A DNA stretch of 64,000 bases, taken from Streptomyces qinglanensis (lineage in GTDB: Bacteria; Actinomycetota; Actinomycetes; Streptomycetales; Streptomycetaceae). Position 1 is the first letter of the stretch; each line of letters opens with the position of its first letter. The position numbers and the translations under genes were made by a program. The notes under the pieces were generated by a model. That model saw only the letters and a program-made list of their open reading frames with translations. It was not told the DNA's origin and did not search any database. The DNA lies in assembly GCF_900111245.1 (NCBI RefSeq), contig NZ_FOGO01000013.1, positions 71,384 to 135,383 of the forward strand. Direction: 5' to 3'. This document shows, one piece after another, positions 1-7,375 of this stretch.

Positions 1-191
1 GCGGGCTGCCGTTCGTGATCGCGCTCAACGGGTTCGACGGGCATCAGCCCTACGCACCCGAAGAGGTCCGCGAAGCCCTCCAGATCGGCCCCGACGCGCC
101 CATCATCACCACCGACGCGCGGCACCGCGCGGACGCCAAGAGCGCGCTGATCACCCTGGTGGAGCACGCCCTGATGGCGCGCCTGCGCTGA
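1..191 (+). CDS. Conservon-type GTP/ATP-binding protein, C-terminal fragment
   Basis: This is the last 62 codons of a gene that begins before the window, read in the frame starting at base 3 and ending with TGA at 189-191. The fragment contains an ALNGFDG stretch, which fits the N-K-x-D-type guanine specificity region of the MglA-like small GTPases (CvnD) that end Streptomyces conservons. CvnD proteins act with a membrane histidine-kinase-like CvnA, a roadblock protein CvnB and a DUF742 protein CvnC. Position just before the gltX region agrees with a conservon at this locus in S. coelicolor, from memory. The P-loop would lie outside the window, so the family call rests on a short tail and on synteny. 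Confidence 0.6.
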   Translation, partial: GLPFVIALNGFDGHQPYAPEEVREALQIGPDAPIITTDARHRADAKSALITLVEHALMARLR

Positions 192-221
192 GCACCGCGC
201 TCCGCGGCGGGCATCCGTCCG

Positions 222-243
222 GCGGGACGCGGCTGCGTCCCGC
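222..243 (+). terminator. Hairpin after the conservon gene
   Basis: A perfect 9-bp stem (222-230 with 235-243) closes a GGCT loop 30 bases past the stop codon. There is no U-tract, as is usual for GC-rich actinomycetes. The rest of 192-402 shows no gene. Confidence 0.5.
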
Positions 244-402
244 GGGCCGGCCGGTCCGGCGGAGCCCTCCCGCGCCGGGCGTCGACGGCTCCGCGGGGCG
301 GAGCCGGGGGCGGCCGGGAGCCGGGAGAACCCGTCCCCGGGCCCTGCGACCGGTGGAATACGCTGGGGGTCTCAGCCATCGGCCCCGCAGCGAAGGACCC
401 CT

Positions 403-1185
403 GTGCGCATCGCAAGATTCTCCCTGGACGGAACCGTAGGGTTCGGCGTCGTCGAGGGCGAGCCCTCCAGCCCGGAGGGCCCCGTCCTGGACATCATCAA
501 GGGCCACCCCTTCGCCGAGTTCGAGCGCACGGGCCAGAAGCTGCCCCTGAGCAAGGTCCGGATCCTGCCGCCGACCCTGCCCAACAAGGTGGTCGCGGTC
601 GGCAGGAACTACGCCGAGCACGCGAAGGAACTCGGCAACGAGGTCCCCGAGGTCCCGGTCACCTTCCTCAAGCCGTCCACGTCGGTGATCGGCCCGAACG
701 ACCCCATCGGCTACCCGTCCTTCTCGAACGAGGTGCACCACGAGGCGGAGCTGGCGGTGGTCATCGGCCGGCTGTGCAAGGACGTGCCGCGCGAGCGCGC
801 CAAGGACGTCATCCTCGGCTACACCTGCGCCAACGACATCACCGCGCGTGACGTGCAGCGCACGGAGAACCAGTGGGCCCGTGCCAAGGGCTTCGACGGC
901 TCCTGCCCACTGGGCCCCTGGACGGAGACCGAGCTGGACGCCGCCGACGTCGGCATCATGTGCACCGTCAACGGCGAGCAGCGCCAGTTGGGCCGCACCA
1001 GCGAGATGATCAGGCCCGTGGAGGACCTGATCGTCCACATCACCCAGGCCATGACTCTGCTGCCGGGCGATGTCATCCTCACCGGCACCCCCGCGGGGGT
1101 CGGCCCCGTGAACGTCGGCGACGAGGTCGCCGTCACCATCGAAGGAATCGGCACTCTCACCAATAAGGTGATCAAGCGTGACTAA
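403..1185 (+). CDS. Fumarylacetoacetate hydrolase family protein
   Basis: The 260-residue product belongs to the FAH superfamily, Mg-dependent enzymes that cleave C-C bonds in, or tautomerise or decarboxylate, acylpyruvates and related 2-oxo acids. The FAH domain fills residues ~65-255. It shows the family metal-site pattern: a glutamate-rich HHEAELAVVIG segment and the downstream GYTCANDITARD segment. The start is GTG at 403 with AAGGA six bases upstream. The gene overlaps gltX by 8 bases, so the two are probably co-translated. The actual substrate cannot be read from the sequence; names such as 5-oxopent-3-ene-1,2,5-tricarboxylate decarboxylase are often given to this family without proof. 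Confidence 0.85.
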   Translation: MRIARFSLDGTVGFGVVEGEPSSPEGPVLDIIKGHPFAEFERTGQKLPLSKVRILPPTLPNKVVAVGRNYAEHAKELGNEVPEVPVTFLKPSTSVIGPNDPIGYPSFSNEVHHEAELAVVIGRLCKDVPRERAKDVILGYTCANDITARDVQRTENQWARAKGFDGSCPLGPWTETELDAADVGIMCTVNGEQRQLGRTSEMIRPVEDLIVHITQAMTLLPGDVILTGTPAGVGPVNVGDEVAVTIEGIGTLTNKVIKRD

Positions 1186-2665
1186 CGCGACCGCGGACAC
1201 GGACGTCCGCGTACGTTTCTGTCCCTCCCCGACCGGTAACCCCCACGTGGGTCTGGTCCGTACCGCCCTGTTCAATTGGGCGTACGCCCGGCACACCGGC
1301 GGCACCCTGGTCTTCCGGATCGAGGACACCGACGCCGCGCGGGACTCCGAGGAGTCCTACGAGCAGCTCCTGGACGCGATGCGCTGGCTGGGCCTCGACT
1401 GGGACGAGGGCCCGGAGGTCGGCGGCCCGCACGGCCCCTACCGGCAGTCCCAGCGGACGGACAGCTACGCGGACATCGCGCGCAAGCTGCTGGAGGGCGG
1501 CTACGCCTACCCGTGCTACTGCACGGCGGAGGAGCTCGACCAGCGCCGCGAGCAGGCCCGCAAGGAGGGCCGCCCCTCCGGCTACGACGGCCGCTGCCGC
1601 GAGCTGACCGGCGAGCAGATCGCCGACTACGAGGCCGAGGGGCGCAGCCACGTCGTCCGTTTCCGGATGCCGGACGAGCCGATCACCTTCACCGACCTGG
1701 TCCGCGGCGAGATCACCTTCCAGCCGGAGAACGTCACCGACTACGGCATCCTGCGCGCCAACGGCGCTCCGCTGTACACGCTGGTCAACCCGGTCGACGA
1801 CGCCCTGATGGACATCACGCACGTGCTGCGCGGCGAGGACCTGCTCTCCTCCACGCCGCGGCAGATCGCGCTCTACCGGGCCCTGACGGAGCTGGGCGTC
1901 GCCCGGCGCATCCCGGAGTTCGGGCACCTGCCGTACGTGATGGGCGAGGGCAACAAGAAGCTCTCCAAGCGTGACCCGCAGTCCTCCCTCAACCTCTACC
2001 GCGAGCGCGGTTTCCTGCGCGAGGGCCTGCTCAACTACCTCTCCCTCCTCGGCTGGTCGATCTCCGAGGACCGGGACGTCTTCTCGATGGAGGAGATGGT
2101 CGCCGCCTTCGACATCCGGGACGTCAACGCCAATCCGGCGCGCTTCGACCTGAAGAAGTGCGAGGCCATCAACGCCACGCACCTGCGGGAGATGGCGCTG
2201 AAGGACTTCGTCGCGGCCTGCGAGCCGTGGCTGAAGGCCCCCTACGCGCCCTGGGACGAGGCGGACTTCTCCCGGCAGGCGTTCGAGGAGCTGGCGCCGT
2301 TGGCCCAGACCCGGCTGACGGTCCTCTCGGACATCACCGACAACGTCGACTTCCTCTTCCTGGAGAAGCCGGTCGAGGACGAGAAGTCCTGGCAGAAGGC
2401 GATGAAGGAGGGCTCGGCCGACCTGCTGCGCACGGCCCGCGCCCGGCTGGACACCGCCGACTGGCGGTCCGCCGAGTCGCTCAAGGAGGCCGTCCTGGCC
2501 GCGGGGGAGGAGCACGGGCTGAAACTGGGCAAGGCCCAGGCGCCGGTGCGGGTGGCCGTCACCGGCCGTACCGTCGGCCTGCCGCTCTTCGAGTCCCTCC
2601 AGGTGCTCGGCAAGGACCGCACCCTGGAGCGCATCGACGCGGCCCTGGCCAAGCTCGGTTCGTAG
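1178..2665 (+). CDS. gltX: Glutamyl-tRNA synthetase
   Basis: This 495-residue class I aminoacyl-tRNA synthetase charges tRNA-Glu in the cytoplasm. The HIGH-type motif is PTGNPHVG (residues 18-25) and the KMSKS-type motif is KLSKR (261-265). The length is normal for a bacterial GltX. Most actinobacteria lack glutaminyl-tRNA synthetase and rely on a non-discriminating GltX plus GatCAB amidotransferase, so this enzyme probably also misacylates tRNA-Gln; that is an inference. The GTG start at 1178 lies inside the preceding FAH-family gene. A tRNA-Gln and two tRNA-Glu genes follow downstream. Confidence 0.97.
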   Translation: MTNATADTDVRVRFCPSPTGNPHVGLVRTALFNWAYARHTGGTLVFRIEDTDAARDSEESYEQLLDAMRWLGLDWDEGPEVGGPHGPYRQSQRTDSYADIARKLLEGGYAYPCYCTAEELDQRREQARKEGRPSGYDGRCRELTGEQIADYEAEGRSHVVRFRMPDEPITFTDLVRGEITFQPENVTDYGILRANGAPLYTLVNPVDDALMDITHVLRGEDLLSSTPRQIALYRALTELGVARRIPEFGHLPYVMGEGNKKLSKRDPQSSLNLYRERGFLREGLLNYLSLLGWSISEDRDVFSMEEMVAAFDIRDVNANPARFDLKKCEAINATHLREMALKDFVAACEPWLKAPYAPWDEADFSRQAFEELAPLAQTRLTVLSDITDNVDFLFLEKPVEDEKSWQKAMKEGSADLLRTARARLDTADWRSAESLKEAVLAAGEEHGLKLGKAQAPVRVAVTGRTVGLPLFESLQVLGKDRTLERIDAALAKLGS

Positions 2666-2712
2666 CAGCCGAGGTGGGGACGGTGCACCGGAGCGGGCGC
2701 CGGGAACTCGTT

Positions 2713-2741
2713 TTGGAGCACCGTCCTCGATCAGGTAATGT
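2713..2741 (+). promoter_or_regulatory. Possible promoter for the tRNA cluster
   Basis: TTGGAG (2713-2718) and TAATGT (2736-2741) are 17 bases apart, about 90 bases before tRNA-Gln. Each hexamer matches the vegetative consensus only partly. This is the best candidate between gltX and the tRNAs. Confidence 0.35.
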
Positions 2742-2830
2742 TCTGTCTGTCGCCGAACGGGGCAGGCCGAAAAGGCCGGAACCGCACGGCGGCCACCCAG
2801 ACAAAATCCCCCCGGGGGGTTGCGTTTCGG

Positions 2831-2902
2831 TGGGCTATGGTGTAATTGGCAGCACGACTGATTCTGGTTCAGTTAGTCTAGGTTCGAGTCCTGGTAGCCC
2901 AG
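2831..2902 (+). tRNA. tRNA-Gln (CTG anticodon)
   Basis: This is a 72-base cloverleaf without an encoded CCA. The acceptor stem TGGGCTA (2831-2837) pairs with TAGCCCA (2895-2901), with discriminator G at 2902. The anticodon stem ACTGA/TCAGT encloses loop TTCTGGT, giving anticodon CTG. A GGTTCGAGTCC T-arm is present. Confidence 0.97.
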
Positions 2903-2949
2903 CAAGATCCGCGTTCTGTTCGGAAGCGTTCATGTTCTGCGAGATCGAG

Positions 2950-3022
2950 GCCCCCGTTGTGTAGCGGCCTAGCACGCCGCCCTCTCAAGGCGGTAGCGCC
3001 GGTTCGAATCCGGTCGGGGGTA
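2950..3022 (+). tRNA. tRNA-Glu (CTC anticodon), copy 1
   Basis: This is a 73-base cloverleaf. Acceptor GCCCCCG (2950-2956) pairs with CGGGGGT (3015-3021), including a G-T closing pair. Anticodon stem CCGCC/GGCGG holds loop CTCTCAA, giving anticodon CTC. The CCA end is not encoded. The gene is identical to the next copy. Confidence 0.97.
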
Positions 3023-3068
3023 CGGATTCCGTCCGGAGTCGGCAGACCCGGGTGGGATCACAGATAGG

Positions 3069-3141
3069 GCCCCCGTTGTGTAGCGGCCTAGCACGCCGCC
3101 CTCTCAAGGCGGTAGCGCCGGTTCGAATCCGGTCGGGGGTA
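3069..3141 (+). tRNA. tRNA-Glu (CTC anticodon), copy 2
   Basis: This 73-base gene is identical to the copy at 2950-3022 and lies 46 bases after it. The same CTC anticodon and G-T closing acceptor pair are seen. Tandem duplication of the mature sequence with unlike spacers suggests selection or gene conversion on the tRNA itself. Confidence 0.97.
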
Positions 3142-3150
3142 CTCGATCAC

Positions 3151-3182
3151 GAAGGCCCCGCACCTCACGGTGCGGGGCCTTC
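3151..3182 (+). terminator. Terminator of the tRNA cluster
   Basis: A perfect 14-bp stem (3151-3164 with 3169-3182) closes a TCAC loop nine bases after the last tRNA. Confidence 0.85.
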
Positions 3183-3637
3183 GTCGTGCCGTATCCGGTC
3201 CGCTCCCGGCCCCCGACCCGGCGGCCGGACTGCTCGCGAGCAGGGCCGTCACCAGCGATCCGCGCGAGTACGCGGTGATCCAGTACGGGGAGTCGACGGA
3301 GAAGCCGCCGCCTGCGCCGCCGACGCCGGGCCTACGCACCGGCTCCCCTGTGCCGCCTTCGGCCGCCGGGCCCAGGACGGCAGGGGTGCGGCCGGGAGCC
3401 GGCACGCGACGTACGCCGTGTCCGCCGGGGTGCACGAGAGCGTCTACGCCGCCATGCCGCCATGCCGCCATGCCGCCATGCCGCCCTGCGGGCCGGCGGC
3501 CGCCCGCGGAAGCGCGCCCGTCGGACGACAGCGGGACCGCGCCGCTCAGCGGCTGTCGGCCGCCTCCGGCGGAGCCTGATCCGCCGGAGACCGCGGGCGG
3601 CGCGGTGGACCGGGGCGCCCCGCGGCGTCCCGGCGGA
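3183..3637. other. Gene-free stretch between tRNAs and ndgR
   Basis: About 455 bases hold no gene I can support. Open frames exist on both strands, but their translations are low-complexity Ala/Pro/Gly/Arg. A short minus-strand stretch near 3220-3330 (with a DSPYWITAYSR run) is less repetitive and could be a gene remnant. An 8-bp tandem repeat lies inside this gap. Confidence 0.5.
3454..3485. repeat. Tandem 8-bp repeat, four copies
   Basis: The unit ATGCCGCC is repeated four times without change. It lies in the gap between the tRNA cluster and ndgR. Confidence 0.9.
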
Positions 3638-4360
3638 TCAGATCCCGCCCGGCCGCCGCAGCGACTCGCTGAGCCGGGTCGCCGCGTCCACGATGGCCTG
3701 GGCATGCATCCGGCCCGGGTGGCGGGTGAGCCGCTCGATGGGCCCGGAGACGGAGACCGCGGCCACCACCCGGTTCGAGGGGCCGCGCACGGGCGCCGAG
3801 ACGGACGCCACCCCCGGCTCCCGCTCGCCGATCGACTGCGCCCAGCCCCGGCGCCGCACCCCGGACAGCGCGGTGGCGGTGAAGCGGGCGCCCTGCAGTC
3901 CGCGGTGCAGCCGCTCGGGCTCCTCCCAGGCCATCAGGATCTGCGCGGCCGAGCCCGCCTTCATGGGCAGGGTGGAGCCGACCGGCACGGTGTCCCGCAG
4001 CCCGGAGAGGCGCTCCGCCGCGGCCACGCAGATGCGCATGTCGCCCTGGCGGCGGTAGAGCTGCGCGCTCTCGCCGGTCACATCGCGCAGGTGGGTGAGC
4101 ACCGGGCCCGCCGCCGCCAGAAGCCGGTCCTCGCCCGCCGCCGCGGCCAGCTCGCCCAGCCGGGGACCGAGGATGAACCGGCCCTGCATGTCGCGGGCCA
4201 CCATGCGGTGGTGCTCGAGAGCCACCGCGAGCCGGTGCGCCGTGGGGCGCGCGAGACCGGTCGCGGAGACCAGCCCGGCGAGGGTGGCCGGACCGGACTC
4301 CAGAGCGCTCAGTACCAGAGCTGCCTTGTCGAGAACGCCGACGCCGCTAGAGTTGTCCAT
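3638..4360 (-). CDS. ndgR: IclR-family regulator NdgR
   Basis: The 240-residue product is an IclR-type regulator: a winged helix-turn-helix at ~1-65, then the effector-binding IclR domain at ~80-235. From memory it is nearly identical to S. coelicolor NdgR, which controls leucine and other amino-acid biosynthesis and influences antibiotic production. The start is ATG at 4360 (protein begins MDNSSGVGVLDK). The open frame runs much further upstream against leuC, but that extension is antisense to a real gene. It is divergent from leuCD, the usual place for a regulator of that operon. The ligand is not evident from sequence. Confidence 0.93.
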   Translation of the reverse strand: MDNSSGVGVLDKAALVLSALESGPATLAGLVSATGLARPTAHRLAVALEHHRMVARDMQGRFILGPRLGELAAAAGEDRLLAAAGPVLTHLRDVTGESAQLYRRQGDMRICVAAAERLSGLRDTVPVGSTLPMKAGSAAQILMAWEEPERLHRGLQGARFTATALSGVRRRGWAQSIGEREPGVASVSAPVRGPSNRVVAAVSVSGPIERLTRHPGRMHAQAIVDAATRLSESLRRPGGI

Positions 4361-4385
4361 GCGTCGATACTCACGTCTCAAACTG

Positions 4386-4400
4386 TGAAACGCAAGTTCA
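4386..4400. promoter_or_regulatory. Inverted TGAA/TTCA site in the ndgR-leuC gap
   Basis: TGAA-N7-TTCA forms an imperfect palindrome 26 bases upstream of ndgR, within the shared ndgR/leuC control region. It could be an IclR-type operator, but no experimental motif is matched here. Confidence 0.3.
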
Positions 4401-4453
4401 ATTTTCCCGGCGAACCGCCAATCTTGAAGGACGGGCCGCCGCTGCGCGGGGGT

Positions 4454-4474
4454 CCCCCGGCCGCAGGCCGGGGG
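4454..4474. repeat. GC-rich inverted repeat before leuC
   Basis: A perfect 9-bp stem (4454-4462 with 4466-4474) closes a GCA loop, about 50 bases before leuC. It looks like the dispersed GGGGGTCCCCC...GGGGGAG palindromes common in Streptomyces intergenic DNA. It could also act in the leuC leader. Confidence 0.6.
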
Positions 4475-4526
4475 AGGTACTGATCTCGACATGTGGTCGG
4501 CGGCGCTGCCGACCGAAGGGAATGCG

Positions 4527-5951
4527 ATGGGACGCACACTCGCGGAGAAGGTCTGGGACGACCATGTCGTCAGGCGCGCGGAAGGCGAGCCGGACCTTCT
4601 CTTCATCGATCTGCACCTGCTCCACGAGGTGACCAGCCCGCAGGCGTTCGACGGGCTCCGCAAGGCGGGCCGTGCCGTGCGGCGGACGGATCTGACCATC
4701 GCGACCGAGGACCACAACACCCCCACCCTCGACATCGACAAGCCGATCGCCGACCCGGTCTCCCGGGTCCAGTTGGAGACGCTGCGGAAGAACTGCGCCG
4801 ACTTCGGCGTGCGGCTGCACCCGCTGGGCGACGTCGAACAGGGTGTCGTGCACGTGGTCGGGCCGCAGCTCGGCCTGACCCAGCCCGGCACGACGGTGGT
4901 CTGCGGGGACAGCCACACCTCGACGCACGGCGCGTTCGGCGCGCTCGCCTTCGGCATCGGCACCTCCCAGGTCGAGCACGTGCTCGCGACCCAGACGCTG
5001 CCCATGGCGCCGTTCCGCACCATGGCGGTCACCGTGAACGGCGAGCTGCCCGAGGACGTCACCGCCAAGGACCTGATCCTGGCCGTGATCGCCAGGATCG
5101 GCACCGGTGGCGGGCAGGGGTACGTGATCGAGTACCGCGGCGAGGCCATCGAGAAGCTGTCGATGGAAGCCCGCATGACCATCTGCAACATGTCCATCGA
5201 GGCGGGCGCCCGAGCCGGGATGATCGCCCCGGACGAGACCACCTTCGCCTACGTCCAAGGCCGCGAGCACGCCCCCCGCGGCGCGGACTGGGACGAGGCG
5301 GTCGCCTACTGGAAGACGCTGCACACCGACCAGGACGCGGCCTTCGACCACGAGGTGGTCATCGAGGCGTCCGAACTCGCGCCGTTCGTCACCTGGGGCA
5401 CCAATCCCGGACAGGGCGCGCCGCTGTCGCACGCGGTGCCGGACCCGGCCTCCTTCGAGGACGCCAGCGAGCGGTACGCCGCGGAGAAGGCCCTGGACTA
5501 CATGGGACTGCGCGCCGGGCAGCCGCTGCGCGAGGTCGCCGTCGACACCGTCTTCGTCGGCTCGTGCACCAACGGCCGGATCGAGGACCTGCGTTCGGCC
5601 GCCTCGGTGCTGCAGGGGCGCACGGTGGCCGACGGCGTCCGGATGCTGGTCGTGCCCGGCTCCGTACGGGTCGCCCTGCAGGCCGTCGAGGAGGGGCTGG
5701 ACGCGGTGTTCACCGCCGCCGGGGCCGAGTGGCGGCACGCGGGCTGCTCGATGTGCCTGGGGATGAACCCCGACCAGCTCCAGCCCGGTGAGCGCGCCGC
5801 CTCCACCTCGAACCGCAACTTCGAGGGCCGCCAGGGCAAGGGCGGACGCACCCATCTGGTCTCACCCCAGGTGGCGGCGGCGACGGCGGTACTGGGCCAC
5901 CTGGCCTCGCCCGCCGACCTGGCCGATGTACGCGAGCCGGCCGCGGTCTGA
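4527..5951 (+). CDS. leuC: 3-isopropylmalate dehydratase large subunit
   Basis: LeuC and LeuD together interconvert 2- and 3-isopropylmalate in leucine synthesis, using a [4Fe-4S] cluster as in aconitase. The three cluster cysteines are visible: C347 in GSCTNGR, and C407 and C410 in CSMCLGMNPD. The 474-residue length is normal. The ATG at 4527 is chosen because GAAGGG lies six bases upstream and the product then begins MGRTLAEKVWDDH, as homologues do; an in-frame ATG at 4491 has no clear ribosome site. leuD follows after 30 bases. The operon faces ndgR, which probably regulates it. Confidence 0.97.
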   Translation: MGRTLAEKVWDDHVVRRAEGEPDLLFIDLHLLHEVTSPQAFDGLRKAGRAVRRTDLTIATEDHNTPTLDIDKPIADPVSRVQLETLRKNCADFGVRLHPLGDVEQGVVHVVGPQLGLTQPGTTVVCGDSHTSTHGAFGALAFGIGTSQVEHVLATQTLPMAPFRTMAVTVNGELPEDVTAKDLILAVIARIGTGGGQGYVIEYRGEAIEKLSMEARMTICNMSIEAGARAGMIAPDETTFAYVQGREHAPRGADWDEAVAYWKTLHTDQDAAFDHEVVIEASELAPFVTWGTNPGQGAPLSHAVPDPASFEDASERYAAEKALDYMGLRAGQPLREVAVDTVFVGSCTNGRIEDLRSAASVLQGRTVADGVRMLVVPGSVRVALQAVEEGLDAVFTAAGAEWRHAGCSMCLGMNPDQLQPGERAASTSNRNFEGRQGKGGRTHLVSPQVAAATAVLGHLASPADLADVREPAAV

Positions 5952-5981
5952 CGGTCCGGGAAGCTCAAGGGAGAAGCACTG

Positions 5982-6575
5982 ATGGAAGCCTTCACCACAC
6001 ACACCGGCCGGGCCGTCCCGCTGCGCCGCAGCAACGTCGACACCGACCAGATCATCCCGGCCCACTGGCTCAAGAAGGTCACCCGCGACGGCTTCGAGGA
6101 CGGTCTCTTCGAGGCATGGCGCAAGGACCCGGAGTTCGTCCTCAACCAGTCCGCCCACCAGGGGGGCACGGTGCTCGTCGCCGGCCCCGACTTCGGCACC
6201 GGCTCCTCCCGGGAGCACGCCGTCTGGGCGCTGCAGAACTACGGCTTCAAGGCCGTCGTCTCCTCCCGGTTCGCCGACATCTTCCGGGGCAACTCGCTCA
6301 AGAACGGCCTGCTCACGGTGGTGCTGCCGCAGGAGACGGTGGAGGAGCTGTGGCGACTGGCCGAGGCCGACCCGGCCACCGAGGTGACCGTCGACCTGGT
6401 CCGGCGCAAGGTGCTGGCGCCCGGCGTCGACGCGGACTTCGAACTGGACGAGAACGCCCGCTGGCGCCTGCTGGAGGGGCTGGACGACATCAGCCTCACC
6501 CTGAAGAACGAGGAGGCCATCGCGGAGTTCGAGAGCTCCCGGGCCGCCTTCAAACCGCGCACGACGGCTGCCTGA
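5982..6575 (+). CDS. leuD: 3-isopropylmalate dehydratase small subunit
   Basis: This 197-residue subunit forms the swivelling substrate-recognition domain that pairs with LeuC. Family hallmarks are the N-terminal NVDTDQIIPAHWLK segment and the GTGSSREHA loop (about residues 72-80) that binds substrate carboxylates. It starts with ATG at 5982 after an AAGGGAGAAG ribosome site, 30 bases past leuC. A strong terminator hairpin follows. Confidence 0.97.
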   Translation: MEAFTTHTGRAVPLRRSNVDTDQIIPAHWLKKVTRDGFEDGLFEAWRKDPEFVLNQSAHQGGTVLVAGPDFGTGSSREHAVWALQNYGFKAVVSSRFADIFRGNSLKNGLLTVVLPQETVEELWRLAEADPATEVTVDLVRRKVLAPGVDADFELDENARWRLLEGLDDISLTLKNEEAIAEFESSRAAFKPRTTAA

Positions 6576-6632
6576 CCTGCCCGCGCCCTGTCCGGCGCCG
6601 CAGGGCTGAGCACCCCTCAAAAAGCGCTCTCC

Positions 6633-6660
6633 GCGCCCCCGCCGCATCTGGCGGGGGCGC
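6633..6660 (+). terminator. Terminator of leuCD
   Basis: A perfect 11-bp stem (6633-6643 with 6650-6660) closes a GCATCT loop and is followed by GTTTCTGTT, one of the few partly T-rich tails in the window. Confidence 0.8.
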
Positions 6661-6996
6661 GTTTCTGTTGTGCGGCGGGGGCGCGGCGGGGGCGCCGCGG
6701 GTGTACGGCGGGAGGGGCACCGGCCGCCCGGCCGGGAGGTGCGGCTCCCTCGGCGCGCCGCCACCGCCCTGCGCCACGTGTGCGCACACACGTGCGCTGA
6801 CGAATGACGTGAATTAGTCTTGACGCAGGCTCCTGTCGCACTACGAAAGAGTGCTGTTCGCGACTCGCCCGCACGTTCCGCCGAGAGGTGCCAACACAGC
6901 CCCTTCCCGGCGGAGTTGGGGCCCACACCTGTTACGTCCCCGCCGCACGCTGACCCGCTGGAAGCGACAACTCACCCCCAATGGCACAATCACCGC
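6661..6996. other. Intergenic region with palindrome and possible promoter
   Basis: About 336 bases without a supported gene. It holds a 20-base palindrome at 6775-6794 and a possible promoter: TTGACG (6820-6825), 16 bases, TACGAA (6842-6847). The transcript would run into the small gene at 6997 with a leader of about 140 bases. Confidence 0.5.
6775..6794. promoter_or_regulatory. CACGTGTG palindrome, possible operator
   Basis: Two perfect 8-base arms, CACGTGTG (6775-6782) and CACACGTG (6787-6794), flank a CGCA centre. The site ends 25 bases upstream of the -35-like TTGACG. This symmetry suits a dimeric regulator, but the binding protein is unknown. Confidence 0.4.
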
Positions 6997-7251
6997 ATGG
7001 AACGCGACGGTCAACTGGAGCTCTACGACCGACTCGCCGCCCGACTGAAGGAGGCGCACTCGCGGGTGTGCTCCCCGCACATCCCGCAGAGCGCACGGGT
7101 GCCGCTGGCCCGGAAGCTGCTCGTGATCACCGCGGCTTCCAAGCACGATCTCGCCGGTGCCGAACGGCGTCTGGAGCGCCTGATGGCCGACATCGGCGAG
7201 GGGCGGTTCAGCGCCGCGGCAGGGGACGTACGCACGGACGGAACTCCGTGA
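6997..7251 (+). CDS. Small conserved protein of unknown function
   Basis: The 84-residue product is Arg/Leu/Ala-rich, probably helical, with no signal peptide or membrane segment. I do not recognise a domain. The ATG at 6997 begins MERDGQLELYDRLAARL. The same frame is open back to 6820, but that extension is rich in Pro/Ser/Thr and unlike coding sequence around it. No ribosome site precedes 6997, and a CACAAT hexamer ends seven bases before the ATG, so a leaderless transcript is possible. It sits between leuCD and hupS, where S. coelicolor has a small gene of similar size, from memory. Confidence 0.65.
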   Translation: MERDGQLELYDRLAARLKEAHSRVCSPHIPQSARVPLARKLLVITAASKHDLAGAERRLERLMADIGEGRFSAAAGDVRTDGTP

Positions 7252-7296
7252 CGGGCGAGTTCGTTGCGGCACAAGGGTGATTCGCCCGTTTCGTGT

Positions 7297-7325
7297 TTGA
7301 TTTGCGGTATATATCTGCCTAGCGT
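7297..7325 (+). promoter_or_regulatory. Probable hupS promoter
   Basis: A TTTGAT-like -35 and a TAGCGT -10 lie about 17 bases apart in an AT-richer patch (TATATATC lies between them). They end about 50 bases before the hupS start. Confidence 0.45.
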
Positions 7326-7375
7326 GCGAAAAAGCTGAACACATTCGTTCCGGCAATGTCTCCGAAGGGGAAGAC

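Noticed and set aside
2950..3141. tRNA-Glu pair as an attachment site of an integrative element
   Set aside because: No integrase, excisionase, or direct repeat of a tRNA 3' end at a distance is visible; the two copies are complete tRNA genes.
3088..3705. Minus-strand 205-codon open frame over the tRNA-Glu genes and the ndgR 3' end
   Set aside because: It runs across tRNA genes and a terminator, is mostly Gly/Arg/Pro, and has no ribosome site. A short internal stretch may be a remnant, mentioned separately.
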